From assembly GCA_013138975.1 (NCBI GenBank), contig WTBR01000009.1:21257-85256 (forward strand): a stretch of DNA of 64,000 nt, given 5' to 3'. Numbering within the stretch: the first letter of the stretch is position 1; the number at the start of each line of letters is the position of its first letter. Shown here one piece after another: positions 47,346 through 62,300 of the stretch. The position numbers were made by a program, and so were the translations under genes. The stretch comes from Bacteroidales bacterium (GTDB lineage Bacteria > Bacteroidota > Bacteroidia > Bacteroidales > UBA12077). Under the pieces are notes generated by a model that was given only the letters and a program-made list of their open reading frames with translations, had not been told where the DNA came from and searched no databases.

Positions 47346-50300
47346 TTATAGTGTTGAATTTGATGAGATTAACAAAGCTGTGTCAAAAGCATTTTATCCT
47401 TTGTCATCAGCCCAAAAACGTTTGTTTTTATTACAGCAAATGGATCTGAATTCAACGGCTTATAATATGCCTTATATTATACCGTTAGGATCAGAAGTTG
47501 ATAAAGATAAAACAGAAGAAGCATTCCGTCAACTCATATCTCGCCATGAAAGTTTTAGAACAAATTTTGAAGTTGTAGAAGAAGAACCTGTTCAACGGAT
47601 ACATGAACAAGTAGACTTTGGAATTGAAGAATTTACAATTGAGAAATCAGATGAATCCGATATCAGGCATCAATTTGTACAAGCCTTTGATTTATCCAAA
47701 GCACCACTTTTACGAGTAGCCATAGTAAACGTTAATGGCGAAGGAAGCTTGTTAATGATTGATATGCATCATATTATCAGCGATGGAGTATCACATAGTA
47801 TTTTAGAACGAGAATTTCAGAGATTATATTCAGGCGAAGAGTTAGCACCATTAAACTTACAATATAAAGATTATAGCGAGTGGCAGAACAGTCAAAAGCA
47901 AAAAGACAAGGTAAAAAAGCAGGAAGAATTCTGGAAGAATAAATTTGAAGTAGAAATCCCTGTATTGGATTTGCCAGTAGATTATGCTCGCCCCGTTTTA
48001 CATAGCCAAGAGGGTGCTACAGTAGATTTTGCCTTAAGCAAAGCAGAAACACAGAATATTAAATTGTTGGCAAAAGAAAACGGATTGACATTATACATGT
48101 CGGTTTTATCCGTATTTAATATTTTATTATCGAAGTTAAGTGGTCAGGAAGATGTCGTAATTGGTATGCCAATAGCAGGACGTAATCATTCTGATTTGGA
48201 GAATATAGTAGGAGTGTTTGTAAATACCCTTGCCATTCGAAACGAAGTAAATGGGAATAATTCAGTAAAAGAATTTGTAGAAAAATTAAAACAAAGTACG
48301 CTTGAAGCTTTCGAAAATCAAGATTATCAATTTGAAGATTTAGTAGAAAAAATATCTTTAAGTCGTGATGTGGGTAGAAATCCGATTTTTGATGTGATGT
48401 TTAATTTACAGAATCAATCAGATTCAAGAGCTGATTTATCAGGATTTGAAGGTAATAACTATATTCATGAACAAGGAATTTCGAAGTTCGATTTGACATT
48501 AACAGCAGTTGATTATGGTGAACAATTGTTATTAAGTTTTGAATATTGTACAAGGCTATTTAAAGCTGAAACCATAGAAAGATTTATAAGATATTTTAAA
48601 CAGATAGTAGCTCAAATATCAATAAACCCGGAAAAGGAACTCTCGGAAATAGAAATAATAAGTGCTGAAGAAAAGCAACAATTATTATATTCGTTTAATG
48701 ATACACAAGTTACCTACCCAAGTCAGAAAAGTATATCTCAAGTTTTTGATGAGCAAGTAAAAGGATTTTCTAAAAAAATAGCATTACAAGATAAAGATAA
48801 GGCATACACCTATCAAGACCTGGATGAAGAATCGAATAAAATAGCCAATTGCTTAATAAAGTTCGGAGTAGTGGATAATCAACTAGTAGGTTTACTGGCT
48901 GATCGTTCATCTGATATGATAATAGGGATACTGGGAATTTTGAAAACAGGAGGAGCTTACGTACCAATTGATCCCGCTTATCCAATCGAAAGAGTAAATC
49001 ATTTAATACAGGATAGTGGGGTTAATATAATTCTAAGCACTGAAGTTATTGATTTGGAATATGATTTTGCAGGAGATATAATCAATATAAATGACTTAGA
49101 AATAAAAGAATCAAGTACAGATTTAAGTTTAAAATCTATAAAATCAAGTAATATTGCTTATGTAATGTACACCTCAGGATCAACTGGAAACCCCAAAGGT
49201 GTAGTAATAGAACAAAAAAGTGTTCTTCGCTTAGTACAAAATAATCAATTCTTTCCATTCCATTCAGAACAAAAGATTCTCTTAACAGGAGCTCCTGTCT
49301 TTGATGCTACCACCTTCGAAATATGGGGAGCATTACTAAACGGTGGTAGTTTATATATAGCAAGTAACGAAGTAATAATCAATTCAGAATTATTAGGCGA
49401 GTGTATTCGAAAAAATAGCATTACAAGCCTTTGGCTTACTTCATCATTATTTAACCAGTTAATTGATCAAGACGAAAGCATTTTTGATACATTAGATTAT
49501 TTATTAGTTGGAGGTGATGTTTTATCAGTCAAACATATTAATAAAATAAAATCCAGAAATAGCAAATTAGTATTAATTAATGGATATGGACCAACAGAAA
49601 ACACAACCTTTTCAACCACCTTCAATATTGATAAGGAATATGAAAGTAATATCCCTATTGGCAAACCAATAAGTAATTCCACAGCCTATATATTTGATAG
49701 AAGCAATAAATTACAAGCAGTAGGAGTTTCTGGAGAATTGTTATTAGGAGGAGATGGATTGGCAAGAGAATACTTAAATAATCCGGAACTTACCAGAGAA
49801 AAGTTTATAGAGAATCCATATAAAGAAGACGAACGTTTATACAAAACCGGCGATTTAGCTCGTTGGTTACCCGATGGCAATATAGAATTTTTAGGAAGAA
49901 TAGACCAGCAAGTAAAAATAAGAGGCTTTAGAATAGAATTAGGCGAGATAGAAAGTGTTTTACAAAAGCATGAAAGCATAAAAGAAAGTGTAGTATTAGC
50001 CAGAGAAGAAAACGGAGAAAAATACCTGTGTGCTTATTTGGTTGCAAAAGAAGATTTTAATCAGGAAGAAATACGCATCCATTTATCAGAGAGTCTTCCC
50101 GATTATATGATTCCGTCATATTTTGTACAACTGGAAAAACTTCCACTAACGAGTAATGGCAAAGTAAATCGCAAAGCACTACCATCCCCGGAGATAAAAG
50201 CAGGCGACGATTATGTAGCCCCATCAAATGCTATAGAAGAAAAGCTAGTAGAAATCTGGTCAGAAGTATTAAAAATAGAAAAAGAAGAGTTAAGTACAAC

Positions 50301-53300
50301 AGCCAACTTTTTCAGCATAGGAGGACATTCACTAAAAGCATCCGTATTAATAGGAAGAATTCATAAAGAAACAGGCGTAGAATTTCCTTTGCGAGATGCT
50401 TTTGTCTACACAAGCATCCAAGCCCAGGCCAACCTAATAAATACAAGAGACAAAAAAGAGTTTATATCCATCCCAAAAGCAAAAGATCAGGATTATTATC
50501 CATTATCCTCAGCTCAGAAACGCTTGTATTTGCTACAAGAGATGGAACCAGAATCAACGGCTTATAATATGCCGTATATAATTTCATTAGGAGCAGAAGC
50601 GGAAAAACAAAAAATAGAAGAAGTATTCCGTCAACTCATATCCCGACATGAAAGTTTTCGCACGAGTTTTGAGATAGTAGGAGAAGAGCCCGTTCAGTGC
50701 ATACATGAAAAAGTAGAATTTGAAATTGAAGAATTTAGCATAGAACAAGACGAGGTACAGAACCAAAGACATCAATTCATACAAGCCTTTGATTTAAGAA
50801 AAGCCCCTCTTTTACGCGTATCCAAAGTAAATATAAAAGGAGAAAGCAGCTTGTTAATGATCGATATGCATCATATCATCAGTGACGGAGTCTCACAAGC
50901 AATCCTGGAACAAGAATTTCAGAGATTATATTCAGGTGAAGAGTTAGTTCCATTAAGTTTACAATACAAAGATTATAGCGAGTGGCAAAACAGTGAAGAA
51001 CAACAAATAAAAGTTAAAGAACAGGAAGATTATTGGGTCAGGAAATTTGATGATGAAATCCCTGTATTAAACCTTCCCACAGATTATGTGCGATCTGTGA
51101 TGCAAAGCACAGAGGGAGCCACAGTAAGTTTTGCATTAAACAAAGAAGAAACGCAGAATATCAAATTTTTGGCAAAAGAGAACGACCTGACCCTATACAT
51201 GACTGTATTATCAGTCTTTAACATTTTATTATCGAAGTTAAGCGGACAAGAAGATATAATAGTTGGAACGCCAATAGCAGGACGTAACCATTCCGATTTA
51301 GAAAATATTGTAGGAATGTTTGTTAATACTCTTGCAATCCGTAGTGAAGTAAAAGAAAGTAATACATTAAAAGAGTATATAAAGAAACTAAAACAAAGCA
51401 CGCTGGAAGTCTATGAAAATCAAGATTATCAGTTTGAAGATTTGGTTGAAAAAGTTTCTGTGGTAAGAGACGCAAGTCGCAATCCGTTATTTGATGTAAT
51501 GTTTGATTTGATAAATTCGGACGGGTTAACAAGAGATTTAAATGAGGATATTTTAAAGGGAATTATCCATACTCCTGGAATTTCCAAGTTTGATTTAACC
51601 ATGACCGCTGTTGATTATGGAGAGCAATTATTGATAAGTATTGAGTATTGTACGAAGTTATTTAAAGCAAAAACAATAGAACGTTTTATAAGCTATATAA
51701 GAGAGATAATTATACAATTACCAGAAAAGATTAATGAAAAACTGTCAACACTGGATGTAATATCCGCAAAAGAGAAAAATTTATTATTACATGAATTTAA
51801 TAAAACCCAATCAGTTTATACTAGTAACAAAACTATTCATGAAATATTTGAAGATCAAGTAGAAAGAACTCCTAATAATATTGCAATTATAAAAGGATGT
51901 GAATGTTTAACCTACGAGGAATTAAATAAGAAAGCAAATCAATTAGCATGTTATTGCCGCAGTAATGGCGTTAGTAAAGAAAGTAAGATAGGATTATTAA
52001 CAGATCATTCATTAGCAATGATGATTGGGATGTTAGGTATTTTGAAATCAGGAGGGTGCTATGTTCCTATTGATAGTACTTATCCAGAGGAAAGAATTAA
52101 TTTCATAATTGAAGATGCAGAAATAGATATATTACTTTTTTCGGATTTAAAATTAAGTTCTACTATTGAAGTAGGAATTCATTTTGATATTGAAAATAGT
52201 TCTTTATATAAAGAAACAAAGACAAATCTTGAACATATTAACAATCCATCAAATCTAGCTTATATAATTTACACCTCAGGTTCAACTGGTAAACCTAAGG
52301 GAGTTATGGTTGAGCATAGAAATGTAGTGTCATATATTTATGCATTTCAAAAAGAGTTTTGTTTAAACTCAAGAGATAATGTGATGCAGCAGGCATCAAT
52401 TTCCTTTGATACCTTTGTTGAGGAAGCATATCCTATTTTAACAATTGGAGGTAAGCTAACAATATTAGAAAAGGAAGAAATCCTTAATTTAGATACACTA
52501 AGTAGATTAATAAAAAGTAAAACCATCACCGTAATAAGTTGTTCTCCATTATTATTAAATGAAATAAATACTTTCCCACAAAATTTATTATGCGATGTAC
52601 GATTGTTTATAAGTGGGGGCGATGAATTACGTTACTCTTATATAAATAATTTAATTGATTTTTCCAATATATATAATACCTACGGGCCAACAGAAACAAC
52701 AGTATGCTCATTGTATTATAAATGCCAAAAGAATAATATAGATAATATTCCAATTGGAAGTCCAGTAGCAAATGATACTGTTTTTATCTTAAATAAGAAT
52801 CTAAAACTATTACCAATAGGAGTTGCAGGAGAACTCTGTATTGGAGGAGCCGGTTTGTCTAGAGGCTATTTGAATAATGAAGAATTAACGAACGAAAAGT
52901 TTATAGAACATCCATATAAATCAGACGCACGTTTATATAAAACAGGCGATTTAGCTCGTTGGTTACCAGATGGAAATGTAGAATTTTTAGGAAGAATAGA
53001 CGATCAAGTTAAGATTCGTGGTTTCAGAATAGAATTAGGAGAAGTTGAGAGTGCTCTACTTAAACATGCTAATATACAAGGATGTGTTGTTCTTGCAAGA
53101 GATGAAAATGGAGATAAATACCTGTGTGCTTATCTTGTTTCAAAAGAAGAATTCAGTCAGGAAGAAATACGCACATACTTATCGGCGAGCTTACCCGATT
53201 ATATGATTCCGTCATATATTGTAGGCTTGGATAAAATTCCATTAACCACAAATGGAAAAGTAAATCGCAAAGCACTTCCATCACCGGAAGTAAAGGCCGG

Positions 53301-56300
53301 AGAAGATTATGTTGCTCCATCAAATAAACTGGAAGAGAAACTAGTACAAATCTGGTCAGAAGTATTAAAAATAGAAAAAGAAGACATAAGCGTAACAGCT
53401 AACTTTTTTGCCATAGGAGGACATTCATTGAAGGCTACCGTGTTAACCGGGAGGATTCATAAAGAAACAGGTGTAGAATTTCCCTTGCGAGATGTATTTA
53501 TACACTCAAGCATAAAAGCACAGGCTCGTCAAATAGAAATAAGTATAAAGAAAGACTTTGTAACTATTCCAAAAGCAAAAGCTAAGGATTATTATGCCCA
53601 GTCCTCAGCTCAGAAACGTTTGTACTTATTACATCAGATAGATTTATCTTCTACCGCTTATAATATGCCATATATTATACCCTTAGGAGCAGAAGCAGAA
53701 AAAGAAAAAATAGAAGAAGCATTCCGTCAACTCATATCCCGCCATGAAAGTTTCCGTACTAGTTTTGAGGTTTTAGGCGAAGAACCGGTTCAGCGCATAC
53801 ACGAACAAGTTGAATTTAAGATAGAAGAATTTACGATTGAAAAAGTAGACGAGCAAAAAATCAGGCAACAATTCATACAGCCATTTGATTTATCGCAAGC
53901 ACCACTTGTACGAGCATCTAAAATAGATATAAAAGGAGAAGGAAGCTTGCTAATGATAGATATGCACCACATTATAAGTGATGGCGTTTCACAAACAATT
54001 TTAGAAAGAGAGTTTCAAAGTTTACATGTAGGCGAAGGGTTAGCTCCGTTAAGTTTACAATATAAAGATTTTAGTGAGTGGCAAAATAGTGAAGAACAGC
54101 AGAGAAGAGTTAAAGATCAGGAATCATATTGGTTAAATAAATTCGAAGGAGAAATCCCCGTATTAGATCTTCCCACAGATTATGTACGTCCAGTTATACA
54201 GAGCTACGAAGGAGCCAGTGTAGGTTTTGTGTTAAGCAAAGAAGAAACGCAGCATATTAAGTCGTTGGCAAAAGAAAACGATCTGACTTTATACATGTCG
54301 ATTTTATCGGTATTTAATATTTTGTTATCGAAATTAAGCGGGCAGGAAGATATAATAATAGGTACCCCAATCGCAGGGCGTAATCATTCCGATTTAGAAA
54401 ATATAGTAGGAATGTTTATCAATACCCTTCCCATGCGAAATAATGTAGATGGGAATGAAACATTAAAAGAATTTACTAAAAAACTAAAACTAGGAACTTT
54501 TAATGCTTATGAAAACCAGGAATATCAGTTTGAAGAATTAGCTGAGAATATAATAATTAATCGAGATGTTAGTCGTAACCCGATATTTGATGTTGTATGT
54601 AATTTATTAAACCAAACAGAGTATTCAGGAGATATCTCAAGTCTAATTAATCAGGAATTGATTCATACTACCGGGATTTCCAAATTTGACTTGACTTTAG
54701 CAGCAGTTGATTACGGAGATCAGTTGATGCTTAGTTTTGAATATTGTACCAAACTGTTTAAAGCAGAAACCATAGAACGGTTTATAAATTATTTTAAGCT
54801 TATCGTAAGTCAATTAACAGATAAGTTAAATGAAAAGATATCTACTATAGAAATAATAACAGAAGAAGAAAAGCAACAATTATTATATGAATTTAATAAT
54901 ACCATATGCGATTATCCAAAAGATAAAACAATTCAATGTTTTTTTGAGGAACAAGTAAGAATAAAATCAGATAAAATTGCATTAACACTTGATGATGAAT
55001 TTCTTAGTTATCAGGAATTGAACGATAAAGCAAATGTTATTGCTAATAATTTACGAGAAAATGGAATTAGTAGAGATGATATTGTAATTATATTTCTTGA
55101 TCGCTCTTTTGAGACCGTTTTTTCAATGCTGGGGATTTTAAAATCAGGCGGAGCATATCTTCCTATAGATCCTGATTATCCTAAAGAAAGAATTGATTTT
55201 ATATTAAATGATAGTCAATCTAAAACAATTATAACGAATAAAGATCTATCCGAAAGAATAGAATTTGATGGAAATATTATATGTGTTGAAGAAATATCTA
55301 TATCCTCACATAGTTTTTCTAATATAGAATCGATTAATAAGCCATCGGATTTATCTTATATTATCTATACTTCAGGCACAACAGGAAAGCCTAAAGGAGT
55401 CATGATTGAACATAGAAATGTGGTTCGATTATTTTTCAATGATAAATTTCAATTTGACTTTAGTGATAAAGATGTTTGGACAATGTTCCATTCCCACTGT
55501 TTTGATTTTTCAGTGTGGGAAATGTATGGAGCACTTCTTTACGGAGGTAAGTTGATTATTATTCCTAAGATAGTTGCAAGAGATGCCGTTGAATATTACA
55601 ATGTACTTTCTAAAGAAAAAGTTACAGTTTTAAATCAGACACCATCAGCGTTTTACAATTTGGCTCAAGTTGCATTAAGTAAACCGAATAAATCTCTGGA
55701 AAACCTAAGATATTTAATTTTCGGAGGAGAAGCATTAAAACCAAACAAATTGAAAGAGTGGTTTAATATTTATTCAGATGTTAAACTAATTAATATGTTT
55801 GGAATAACCGAGACTACTGTTCATGTAACATATAAGGAAATTGGAAAGAATGAGATAGATAATAATATAAGTAATATAGGAACATCCATACCAACACTTA
55901 CAACTTATGTAGTAGATAAAAATTTACAACTTGTACCAAAAGGATTTTCAGGTGAATTATTAATTGGAGGAGATGGTGTAAGTAGAGGTTATTTAGGAAG
56001 AGAAGATTTAACAAGCGAAAAGTTTATAAATAATCCATATAAACCGGAAGAAAGATTATATCGTTCAGGAGATCTGGTAAAGATGCTCTCAAATGGAGAA
56101 ATGGAATATCTTGGTCGTATAGATAATCAAGTTCAGTTAAGAGGATTTCGAATAGAGTTAGGAGAGATAGAAAGTGTAATACAAAAACATGAAAACATAA
56201 AAGAAGGTGTTGTCGTTGCTAATGAAAAAAACGGAGAAAAATACCTTTGTGCTTATATCGTTTCAGAAAATGGCTTAAATCAGGAAGAAATACGAACATA

Positions 56301-59300
56301 TTTATCGGCAAGCCTTCCTGATTATATGATTCCATCGTATTTTGTGGAATTGGAAGCTTTACCATTGACATCTAATGGAAAAGTAAACCTTAAAGTTTTA
56401 CCATCACCTGAAGTAAAAGTAGGAGATGATTACGTTAGTCCTACAAATGAGATAGAAGAAAAACTTGTAGAAATTTGGTCAGAAATTCTTAAAATTGAAA
56501 AAATTGGTATCGATAATAATTATTTTAGTTTAGGGGGCGATTCTATTACAGCTTTAAGGCTTATAAGTGCTATCAATAACAGAATGAATGTAAATGTAGG
56601 TGTGTCAGATTTATATGCAAATCAAACTGTTAGGCATTTTTCAAAATGTATATCAAATTCAGTTTCAGTTTCATCAGAGTCGATAAAAATAATTAGTATT
56701 AAAAATGATCTCGAAAAGAATAAAAATCAAATACTTTCAGGAGATTCAATAAAAAATAAAGAAAATGTAGAAGATATTTATCCGGCTTGTGATATTCAAG
56801 TTGGGATGATATACTATTCTTTGATTGATCCGGATGTATATCATGATCAAATGGTTCATATAGTTGAATTCTCTGTTATGGATACAAACTTATTAGATAG
56901 GGCATTGTATTTAATGATGGAAAAGCATTCAATTTTGAGAACAGGATTCTATCAGGATGGAAATGAATTGAAACAAGTTGTTTTTAAGAAATTAGATCCT
57001 GAAATAAAACATTATAATATTTCCGATAAAAATACTCAAGAACAGAATGATTTTATACGTGAATATTTATACAATGATAAAAATGTACCATTTGATATAA
57101 AAGAGCATTTATGGCGCTTTTTCACATTCGATCTTGGTAATAATGCGTATTGCATTTGTTTTATATGTCATCATGCAATAATAGATGGTTGGAGTGATGC
57201 TTCCTTTAATACCGAGCTAAATAATATTTATTTAGCCCTGCAAAAAGATCCTCATTTTATTCCAGAACAGTTACAAAGTAGCTATAAAGATTTTGTAATT
57301 GATCAAATATATGCAGCTAAAAACAAAGAATTAATTGATTTTTGGAAAGATGAGTTAATAGGTTATAAGAGGTTTGCATTTGATATTGTCGATAAAGATG
57401 CTCTATATAAAACTAAAGAAGAAAAATTGCCTGATGACGTGCATACTGAGTTAATTTCTATTGCTCAGCAGCTAAATGTAAGTGTTAAAAATATATGTTT
57501 TTCTGCATTTATGTATACCCTTAAAATGTTTTCATATGATAATGATATTACAGTAGGTTTAATAACAAATAATCGACCTACTGTTGAAGATGGAGACAAA
57601 ATTTTAGGTTGTTTCTTAAATACAGTGCCATTTAGAACAATTATTCCAGAAAATGTAACATGGAAGGAATATATAAACAGTACAAATGAAAAACTCAACA
57701 ATTTAAAAAGATATGATAAAATTTCACTTTTAAAAATTGTTGAATTAACAGGAGAAGTATCAACTTCTCAGAACCCAATAACAGATATAATTTTTAATTA
57801 TGTTGATTTTCACATATATGATGAAATTGAAGAGAATGAATTAAGGCAAACGAATAATGAAGGTGAAACAAATGAACTCCAATCTAACATGGGTGGAGTT
57901 CAATCAAATTCTTTATTTGGGTTTGATATAAGTGCGACAGGAGGGAATTTATTTTATAGTTTAAGTTATATAACCTCTTTTATTAGTGAAGAAAGGGTAA
58001 AAGATTTTTTTGAATTTTTTAGAACTATACTTGTTTCGATAAGTAAAAATCCCGAAAAATTAATTAATAGCAATAATATTATTTCTCATAATGTTTTGCA
58101 GAAATTATTGTATGACTTTAATGATACAAAAATAGATTTTTCAAGAGATAAGGCTATTCATGAATTATTTGAAGAACAGGTAAAAAGAACTCCAAACGCT
58201 TGTGCCTTAGTACGAGGAAGCAATAAATTAACTTATAAGGAATTTAATCAAGAAACAGACAAGCTGTCTAATATTTTAATAAATAAAGGAATTAAGTGTA
58301 ACGATTTTGTTGCCATATTTGCAGATCAGTCCATAGAATTTCTTATATCCATTTTTGCTGTGCTCAAAGCAGGAGGCGCTTATGTTCCAATAGATAATAA
58401 TTATCCTGTATCAAGAAAGAATTATATTATAAAAGATTGTGATGCCAAGATTATTCTTAGTACAAAATCTGTAAGGAGTGCCAATAAAGAGACCTTAATG
58501 GATATTGAAGATGATCGGATAGTAAATGTTGATGAATTGGATAATTATGAATCTCCTGTTCAGTACGATCCTGTCAAGCTAAAGTCAGATAACTTGATTT
58601 ATTTAATTTATACATCCGGATCCACAGGTAATCCTAAAGGCGCTGCCGTCTATCATAAAGGTTTTGCGAACTTGATGCACTGGTTTATAAATGAAAATAC
58701 AATAACAAGTACCGATAGCGTTCTATTAATGTCTTCAACAAGTTTCGATTTAACACAAAAAAATCTTTTTGCGGCATTACTTTGTGGAGGCTCCTTACAT
58801 TTAATGCCAACCTCACATTATGATCCTGATATAATTTCAGACATTATATCGAGAGAAAAGATAACATGGATTAATTGCACGCCAAGTGCGTTTTACCCGA
58901 TCGTTGAAGCAAAAGAAGATTCTTTATTAGAGAAGCTAAATTCCCTTCGATTTGTTTCTCTTGGAGGGGAACCAATATCAATGAATAAATTAAGTACTTG
59001 GCTCTCATTAGAATCTAATAAAACAAAAATAGTTAATACTTATGGTCCAACGGAAGCAACTGATATTTGTGCCTCCTTCATCATAGAAAACCCTTTAGAC
59101 TACTTAGATAAAATAATACCAATAGGAAAACCGATTTGCAATGTACAAATATTCATACTAGATATAAATTATCGTATTGTTCCTATAGGTATTTCAGGAG
59201 AGCTATGTATCAGCGGAGCAGGCTTAGCATTGGGGTATTTAAACAATACAGCGTTAACCTCAGAGAAGTTCATAAAACACCCTTTTAAAGAAGGAGAACG

Positions 59301-62300
59301 TTTATATAAAACAGGCGATTTAGCCCGTTGGTTACCCGATGGTAAAATAGAGTTTTTAGGACGTATCGATCACCAGGTGAAGATTCGAGGTTTTAGGATA
59401 GAACTGGGTGAGATTGAGAGCCTTTTACAGAAACATGATCAAATAAAAGATTGCGTTGTAATAGACATAGAAGCCAGCGGAGATAAATGCCTGTGTGCTT
59501 ATCTTGTTACAGAGGAAAAATTCAACAAGGAAGAGATCCGTACATATTTATCAGCAAGCCTTCCCGATTATATGATACCGTTATATTTTGTTGAATTGGA
59601 CAGTTTACCATTAACCAGTAACGGCAAAGTAAACCGCAAAGCACTGCCATCACCAGAGATAAAAGCAGGCGAAGATTATGTAGCGCCATCCAATGAAATA
59701 GAGGAAAATCTGGTGAAAATCTGGTCAGAGGTTTTAAATATAGAAAAAGAAGATATAAGTGTTACAGCCAACTTTTTTGCCATAGGTGGTCATTCACTAA
59801 AAGCAACGATCTTAATAGGAAGAATCCATAAAGAAATAGGAGTAGAATTTCCACTTCGAGATGTGTTTTTATATTCAAGTATTCAAGCACAAGCCGTTCA
59901 AATAGAGTTAAGTACAAAGAAAAATTTTGTATCCATCCCGAAAGTAAAAGAACAAGATTATTATGCCTTGTCCTCAGCTCAGAAACGATTGTATTTATTG
60001 CAACAGATGGAACTTGATTCAACGGCATATAATATACCATATATAATTCCATTGGGAGCAGAAGTAGAAAAAGAAAAAATAGAAGAAGCATTCCAACAAC
60101 TGATAAAACGCCATGAAAGTTTCCGCACAAGTTTTGAGATAGAAGGAGAAGAGCCCGTTCAGCGCATCCACGAACACGTAGAATTTAAACTAGAAGAATT
60201 AACACTAGCAAAAGACGAAGTACAGGAAAAAAGGCATCAATTCATCCAAGCCTTTGATTTAAGTAAAGCACCTCTTTTACGCGTATCCAAAGTAGATATA
60301 AAAGGAGAAAGCAGCTTGTTAATGATAGATATGCACCATATTATAAGCGATGGTGTCTCTCATGCTATTTTGGAACAAGATTTCCAGAGACTATATTCAG
60401 GTGAATACTTAGCACCATTAAGCTTACAATACAAAGATTATAGCCAATGGCAAAACAGTGAAGAGCAACAGGCAAGAGTAAAAAAACAGGAAAATTACTG
60501 GATAAATAAATTTGAACAAGAAATTCCGGTATTAAACCTACCAATAGATAAAGTACGTCCGGCAATTCAAAGTCATGAAGGAGCCAGTGTAAACTTTGCT
60601 TTAAGTAAAGAAGAAACACAGCATATTAAATCACTGGCAAAAGAAAACGACCTGACACTATATTTGTCAGTACTATCAGCCTTTAACATTCTAATATCGA
60701 AAATAAGTGGACAAGAAGATATTATAGTAGGAACCCCAATAGCAGGTCGTAACCATTCCGATTTAGAAAACATCGTAGGAATGTTTGTCAACACCCTTGC
60801 CATCCGAAACGAAGTAAAGGGAAGCAATACCTTAAAAGAGTTTATAAAGAAACTAAAACAAACAACACTTGAAGCTTTTGAAAACCAAGATTATCAATTT
60901 GAAGAATTAGTAGAAAACATATCAATAGAAAGAGACATAAGCCGCAATCCTTTATTTGATGTAATGTTTAGTTTCCAGAATCAGGAAGCAGATATAAGAG
61001 CAGATTTATCAGGATTAGAAAATAACAAGTATGAACATAAGTCAGGATTATCAAAGTTTGATTTAACATTAACAGCCGTTGATTACGGAGAACAGATGAT
61101 GTTCAGTTTTGAATATTGTACAAAGTTATTTAAAGCAGAGACCATAGAACGATATATTGGATATTTTAAACAGATAGTAAATCAATTAACAATTAAATCA
61201 GAAAGAGAACTTTCAGAGATAGAAATAATAAGCACAGAAGAAAAGCAACAATTATTATATGAATTTAATAATCTAAATATAGATTATCCGAAAGATAGGA
61301 CTATTCATGACCTATTTGAAGAACAGGTTGTACAAACCCCTGATAATATTGCATTAGTTTATGGTTCAGAATCAATCACATATTCAGAGTTAAATAGGAA
61401 ATCAAATCAACTTGCACGATATTTGATTCTTAACGGAGTTTTAGAGCATGATTTTGTAGGTTTATTGCATGAATATTCATTAGCCGTTTATATTGGTATT
61501 TTAGGAATATTAAAAACAGGAAAGGCATACTTACCTATTGATAGCACCTTACCAGATTCTCGAATACAATTCATGATAAAGGAATGTAGAATAAAAATAC
61601 TTTTGACAAATAACTTAAGAAATCAATATCATGATGAGGAAAACAAACCTATTATTCCAATCAATATATCAGAAACACCAATAGATAATGCGAGAAATTT
61701 AAAATTAAAAATTTCTTCGACAACTCCTGCTTATATAATATATACATCCGGCTCAACGGGAAAACCTAAAGGGGTATTAATTGAAAATAAGTCTTTAGTA
61801 AATTTATGTTTTAATCATAATAATTTTTATGGAATTAAACAGTCGGATCGCATAAGTAAATTTGCAGGCTTTGGTTTCGATGCTTCAGTATGGGAAATTT
61901 TTCCATGTTTAATTGCAGGTTCATCATTATATATTATTGATGAAAATATAAAACTGGATTCAGAAGAAGTAAATAAATATTTCGAAAAGAAAAATATTAC
62001 CGTAAGTTTCTTACCAACACAGTTATGTGAGAAATTTATGGAACATGATAATAAGTCACTAAAAATTTTATTGACAGGAGGAGATAAACTAAATACTTTT
62101 AAGCAAAGAGATTATAAATTATACAATAATTATGGACCTACGGAAAATACAGTTGTAACAACTAGATTTGAAGTCCAGAGTTTAGAAAATAATATTCCAA
62201 TAGGTAAACCAATAGAAAATAGTAATATTTTTATTTTAGATAAATATGATCATATTCAGCCCATAGGCGTATCAGGTGAATTGTGTATAAGTGGAGATGG

